DNA of 64,000 bases, from NCBI RefSeq assembly GCF_003967355.1, contig NZ_BIFH01000040.1, positions 62,001 through 126,000 on the forward strand, written 5' to 3'. Of the stretch, positions 63,737-64,000 are shown piece by piece. The translations under genes were made by a program, and so were the position numbers. How positions within the stretch are numbered: the first letter of the stretch is position 1; each line of letters starts with the position of its first letter. The stretch is from Embleya hyalina. Lineage in GTDB: Bacteria; Actinomycetota; Actinomycetes; Streptomycetales; Streptomycetaceae. The notes below the pieces were generated by a model. It had not been told where the DNA came from and did not search any database. It saw nothing but the letters and a program-made list of their open reading frames with translations.

Positions 63737-64000
63737 ATGTCGGTCGACGCCGATCTCGTCCTGATCAATGGTCGCGTACTCACCGTCGATGCCGAGTTCA
63801 CCATCGCCGAGGCGCTCGCCGTCCGGGCCGGCCGGATCGTCGCGGTCGGCTCGGACGCCGAGATCGAGCCGCTGATCGGCCCCGAGACGACGGTGATCGA
63901 CCTGGCCGGCCGCAGTGCGCTGCCCGGCATCGACGACTCACATCTGCACGCGTGCGCGTTCGGCGCCACCCGTCCGCCGCTCGCGGTCGACGTGTCCCAT
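63737..64000 (+). CDS. Amidohydrolase family protein (YtcJ-like), 3' truncated by window
   Basis: The first 88 codons of a metal-dependent amidohydrolase. ADLVLINGRVLTVDAEFTIAEALAVRAGRIVAVGS is the N-terminal beta-sandwich half of these enzymes. ALPGIDDSHLHACAFG contains the first metal-ligand HxH-like motif in the YtcJ/exoenzyme-regulatory variant form (DSHLH). The ATG at 63737 follows AGGAG at slightly long spacing. Divergent from the GATase-like gene, with a regulon dyad between. The substrate is unknown; cleavage of an amide or imide fits the catabolic theme. Confidence 0.88.
   Translation, partial: MSVDADLVLINGRVLTVDAEFTIAEALAVRAGRIVAVGSDAEIEPLIGPETTVIDLAGRSALPGIDDSHLHACAFGATRPPLAVDVSH

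Overview
The window is a single stretch of very GC-rich actinobacterial chromosome. Strong third-position G/C bias, frequent GTG and TTG starts, a HupS-type histone-like protein with a Lys/Ala tail, a SigE-family sigma factor, an IdeR/DmdR-type iron box and a DasR-like palindrome all point to a Streptomyces relative (Streptomyces, Kitasatospora, Embleya or similar). The genus cannot be fixed from sequence alone. I found no rRNA, tRNA, insertion sequence or CRISPR array. The left and right edges cut through an ABC transporter gene and an amidohydrolase gene.

Region by region. 0-16.5 kb: 3' part of an ABCG-like exporter, a molybdenum-cofactor-sulfurase-like PLP enzyme, an iron-box-controlled siderophore-binding lipoprotein, a 1,500-residue helical repeat protein, a cupin, an FMN reductase, a SigE-family sigma factor with two coupled membrane/secreted partners (one a metzincin-like DUF3152 protein), an S9 peptidase and small secreted proteins. 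16.5-29.3 kb: a UbiB-family kinase, thioesterase, cold-shock protein, nitric oxide synthase next to a flavohemoglobin-like protein, gamma-carbonic anhydrase, MmcQ/YjbR protein, quinone oxidoreductase with its TetR regulator, a 1.5-kb stretch without a supportable gene, and hupS. 29.6-35.6 kb: a secreted PLC-like protein and a minimal class I lanthipeptide operon (precursor, dehydratase, cyclase).

36-49.6 kb is a catabolic block. It holds a glutamine-synthetase-like ligase, P450, acetoacetate-decarboxylase-like protein, amino-acid permease, MarR regulator, PuuD-like hydrolase and PuuC-like aldehyde dehydrogenase. It also holds a second aldehyde dehydrogenase with an extradiol dioxygenase and a fumarylacetoacetase-family enzyme (the hpaE-hpaD-hpaG order), then a ferredoxin and a ferredoxin reductase that would complete the P450 electron chain. 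Seven copies of one dyad (ATCGTTTG-N4-CAAACGAT) sit in its divergent promoter regions and again at 63.65 kb between a glutamine-amidotransferase-like gene and an amidohydrolase. Together these define a local regulon, probably for catabolism of an amine, perhaps aromatic.

50.6-56.0 kb is a tight five-gene operon (2-oxoglutarate oxygenase, DUF6271-like protein, PLP amino-acid decarboxylase, GNAT acetyltransferase, MFS exporter) that looks like an undescribed small-molecule pathway. A DasR-like site and a long leader lie upstream. 56.3-62.8 kb encodes a 2,170-residue LPXTG-anchored surface protein built of DUF11-like and DUF5979-like repeats.
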